From Empedobacter brevis NBRC 14943 = ATCC 43319 (GTDB lineage Bacteria > Bacteroidota > Bacteroidia > Flavobacteriales > Weeksellaceae), in NCBI RefSeq assembly GCF_000382425.1, contig NZ_KB908294.1, positions 1-64,000 of the forward strand: a DNA stretch of 64,000 bases, in the 5' to 3' direction. Positions 62,331 through 64,000 of the stretch are shown piece after piece. The notes beneath the pieces were generated by a model, which was not told where the DNA came from, made no database searches, and saw only the letters and a program-made list of their open reading frames with translations. Both the position numbers and the translations under genes were made by a program. Numbering within the stretch: the first letter of the stretch is position 1; each line of letters opens with the position of its first letter.

Positions 62331-62405
62331 CATCATATTAGTATTAACAAAATTTGTTACCTTTAGGCTGAAATCGTATAATATTGTACAAAATCATAAG
62401 TTTCC

Positions 62406-63011
62406 ATGTGGAAAGCAATTAAAAACCTACTAAAAAAAGCGATAGAGAAACCTGAGGATAAAGAGGATAATAATCACATCGATTTGTTTCATCCTAATTA
62501 TTCTGAGCACAACGTTTCTATGGACGAAGTTTTTGCGACAAACTTCAATGCTGGTGGTGGGCATTTTTTATTCTGTGATAATAATCAAGAAGCTTTTCAA
62601 AACTTAAAAGAAATTATCCATTACGAAAATGTTACGGAGTTGATTTGCCTTGATCCTAAACTTCAAGAAATATTAACAAACATTCAGATTCCTTATGTGG
62701 AAAACCCTTGTGACTCGCGATATACGCTTAGTTTTCTTAGTTGTGAGTTTCTAATCGCCTTTGATGGCAGTATTATGTTATCGGCACATCAAACTTGCGG
62801 AAGAAATATAGATGATTTTCCATCAAATTTTATTATCTATGCACGCCCATCGCAATTAGTAGAAAATGTTGGTGCGGCATTACAAAAATTACGAACATTA
62901 AAAAAAGACAACCTTCCATCTAAAATAACTTCTATTCGTGGGAAAAACATGCATAAATTTCCAAATGTACAGAATGCGAAGAATATTTATTTGTTATTGG
63001 TTGAAGAATAG
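62406..63011 (+). CDS. LUD-domain (LutC/YkgG-like) protein
   Basis: A 201-residue LUD protein. CEFLIAFDGSIMLSAHQTCG (about 117-136) and NFIIYARPSQLVENVGAALQ (about 141-160) are characteristic. LutC homologues help oxidise lactate; in flavobacteria this gene sits before cdsA without the other lut genes, so the role here is not clear. Confidence 0.85.
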   Translation: MWKAIKNLLKKAIEKPEDKEDNNHIDLFHPNYSEHNVSMDEVFATNFNAGGGHFLFCDNNQEAFQNLKEIIHYENVTELICLDPKLQEILTNIQIPYVENPCDSRYTLSFLSCEFLIAFDGSIMLSAHQTCGRNIDDFPSNFIIYARPSQLVENVGAALQKLRTLKKDNLPSKITSIRGKNMHKFPNVQNAKNIYLLLVEE

Positions 63012-63013
63012 AG

Positions 63014-63862
63014 ATGAAAAACTTAGCAATTAGAGCTTTCTCGGGACTTATTTACGCACTTATTATATTTTTCGGTACAACAATACATCCAAAAGGTTTA
63101 ATCGTTTTGATGATGGTTTTCGGACTTTTTTGTTTGTACGAATTCTTTAAAATCACCAATCTTAAGAATAAACTTTACCAATTAGGAGCGCTTGTAGCAG
63201 CTTTAATTGTTTTTGGATATTATGGAAAAGAGTTTCTTGAAGCTTTCGAAACTTCAAACCATTATTACTTTCATTTAAGAAGTTTGTATTTTATTATTCC
63301 TGTTTTATTTACCTTCAGTATTTATGTTATTTTCAAATCAACCAATGAATTATTAAATGATTTCGGAAAAGCTACATTAGGATTAACCTACATTATTGCT
63401 CCTTTTGCCGTTGCTCTAACGTTACCAAGTTTTGATTACCACTTAGGAGAGAAAGCAATGCATTACGAAGTTTTCTTTGTGTTTTTATTGCTTTGGTGCA
63501 GTGATACATTTGCTTATTTAACAGGGAATCTAATTGGAAAACATAAATTAGCCCCAAAAATTTCGGGTGCAAAAACTTGGGAAGGATTTTTTGGTGGAAT
63601 TATTTTTACATTACTAGCCGGATTTTTTATTCAGAAATATTTTGGAGAAAACTTACATGGAAATTGGATGGTTATCGGCTTAATTGTCGCTGCATTAGGC
63701 CCATTGGGAGATTTAACAGAATCTAAATTGAAACGTTTTTTTAATGTAAAAGACAGCAGTAATTTAATTCCTGGCCATGGCGGTTTTTTAGATCGACTAG
63801 ATAGCTTTATATTTGTCGTACCATTTGTTTATTTATATTATTTATTCATATATACTTTATGA
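63014..63862 (+). CDS. cdsA: Phosphatidate cytidylyltransferase
   Basis: A 282-residue polytopic membrane enzyme making CDP-diacylglycerol. The CdsA signature is at the C-terminus: LGPLGDLTESKLKRFFNVKD followed by IPGHGGFLDRLDS. About eight membrane segments are visible. It starts 2 bp after the LUD gene and overlaps the next gene by 4 bases. Confidence 0.95.
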   Translation: MKNLAIRAFSGLIYALIIFFGTTIHPKGLIVLMMVFGLFCLYEFFKITNLKNKLYQLGALVAALIVFGYYGKEFLEAFETSNHYYFHLRSLYFIIPVLFTFSIYVIFKSTNELLNDFGKATLGLTYIIAPFAVALTLPSFDYHLGEKAMHYEVFFVFLLLWCSDTFAYLTGNLIGKHKLAPKISGAKTWEGFFGGIIFTLLAGFFIQKYFGENLHGNWMVIGLIVAALGPLGDLTESKLKRFFNVKDSSNLIPGHGGFLDRLDSFIFVVPFVYLYYLFIYTL

Positions 63863-64000
63863 AACTTCACAGAGAAGGAACAGCAATTTTGATAGGTTGT
63901 TTAATTTTATTTGCAATCGCTACAGGAGTATTACATTATTTTTTCCCTGTTTATGGTTTTTATTTCGCTTTACCGTTATGGGTTACTTACGGATTTATCG
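63859..64000 (+). CDS. psd: Phosphatidylserine decarboxylase, partial (runs off the right edge)
   Basis: The frame starts at the ATG at 63859 inside the cdsA stop (ATGA) and is open to the window end. The 47 residues (MKLHREGTAILIGCLILFAI, then VLHYFFPVYGFYFALPLW) match the N-terminus of flavobacterial phosphatidylserine decarboxylase. It turns phosphatidylserine into phosphatidylethanolamine. The catalytic LGST site is beyond the window. Confidence 0.8.
   Translation, partial: MKLHREGTAILIGCLILFAIATGVLHYFFPVYGFYFALPLWVTYGFI

Noticed and set aside
45716-64000. Search for tRNA, rRNA or CRISPR arrays in the chromosomal part
   Set aside because: No cloverleaf-like segments, rRNA-like stretches or regularly spaced repeats were noticed. 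Short hairpins there are all explained as terminators.

Overview
The window is chromosomal DNA of a low-GC member of the Bacteroidota, most likely a flavobacterium of the Weeksellaceae type (an inference from protein style, AT-rich codons and TAnnTTTG promoter boxes). About two thirds of it (1 to roughly 40,620) is the right-hand part of an integrative conjugative element (ICE) of the CTnDOT family. The rest (40,641-64,000) is ordinary core genome. The left end of the ICE lies outside the window.

ICE layout, left to right. (1) An ArsR repressor and a DUF6428 gene with two matching operator-like palindromes (1-664). (2) A DUF1896 gene coupled to a giant fused DNA methylase/helicase (859-6694). 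(3) RteC, then a cargo pair of SulP anion transporter and DksA-like protein behind a hairpin-rich leader (6701-9790). (4) The mobilisation block mobC-mobB-mobA, with a strong oriT candidate beside mobA (9921-13951). (5) traA-traD (14442-16579). (6) A reversed, AT-rich anti-phage island, XRE regulator-SIR2-HerA (16636-19978), between traD and traE. (7) The transfer apparatus operon traE, F, G, I, J, K, orf, L, M, N, O, Q (20158-29641). (8) A small membrane protein, then a lone AT-rich gene whose product carries an RNDCAH motif typical of HEPN ribonucleases (30120-31409). (9) Two tandem excisionase-like HTH genes, a 114-nt strongly folded RNA candidate and a degenerate receiver protein (31580-32895). 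(10) A minus-strand operon of SSB, DUF932 and a reduced PRTRC cassette (E, C, an unknown, B, ThiF), which resembles a ubiquitin-like activation module (33174-38706). (11) An IntDOT-like tyrosine recombinase followed by the presumed attR (39127-40620).

The ICE genes fit one cycle. Integrase, the HTH proteins and RteC would handle integration and excision. MobA/MobB nick oriT, MobC couples the DNA to the channel, and TraE-TraQ build the channel. The SIR2-HerA island and the HEPN-like gene are cargo that probably defend the host or the element. The most novel-looking items are the lone HEPN-like gene, the folded RNA with a competing pairing over the start of the receiver gene, and the reduced PRTRC cassette.

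The chromosomal part holds ogt, an NlpE-like lipoprotein, a NUDIX hydrolase, galE, a DegT aminotransferase, waaA, a porin, a BlaI/BlaR1 pair, an AddA-like helicase-nuclease, uvrC, dinB-like, gcvT, a YiiX-like lipoprotein, a peroxiredoxin, queD, idi, birA, rsfS, ftsH, a LUD protein, cdsA and the start of a phosphatidylserine decarboxylase gene. Transcription units there are separated by clear hairpin terminators. No rRNA, tRNA or CRISPR array was seen.
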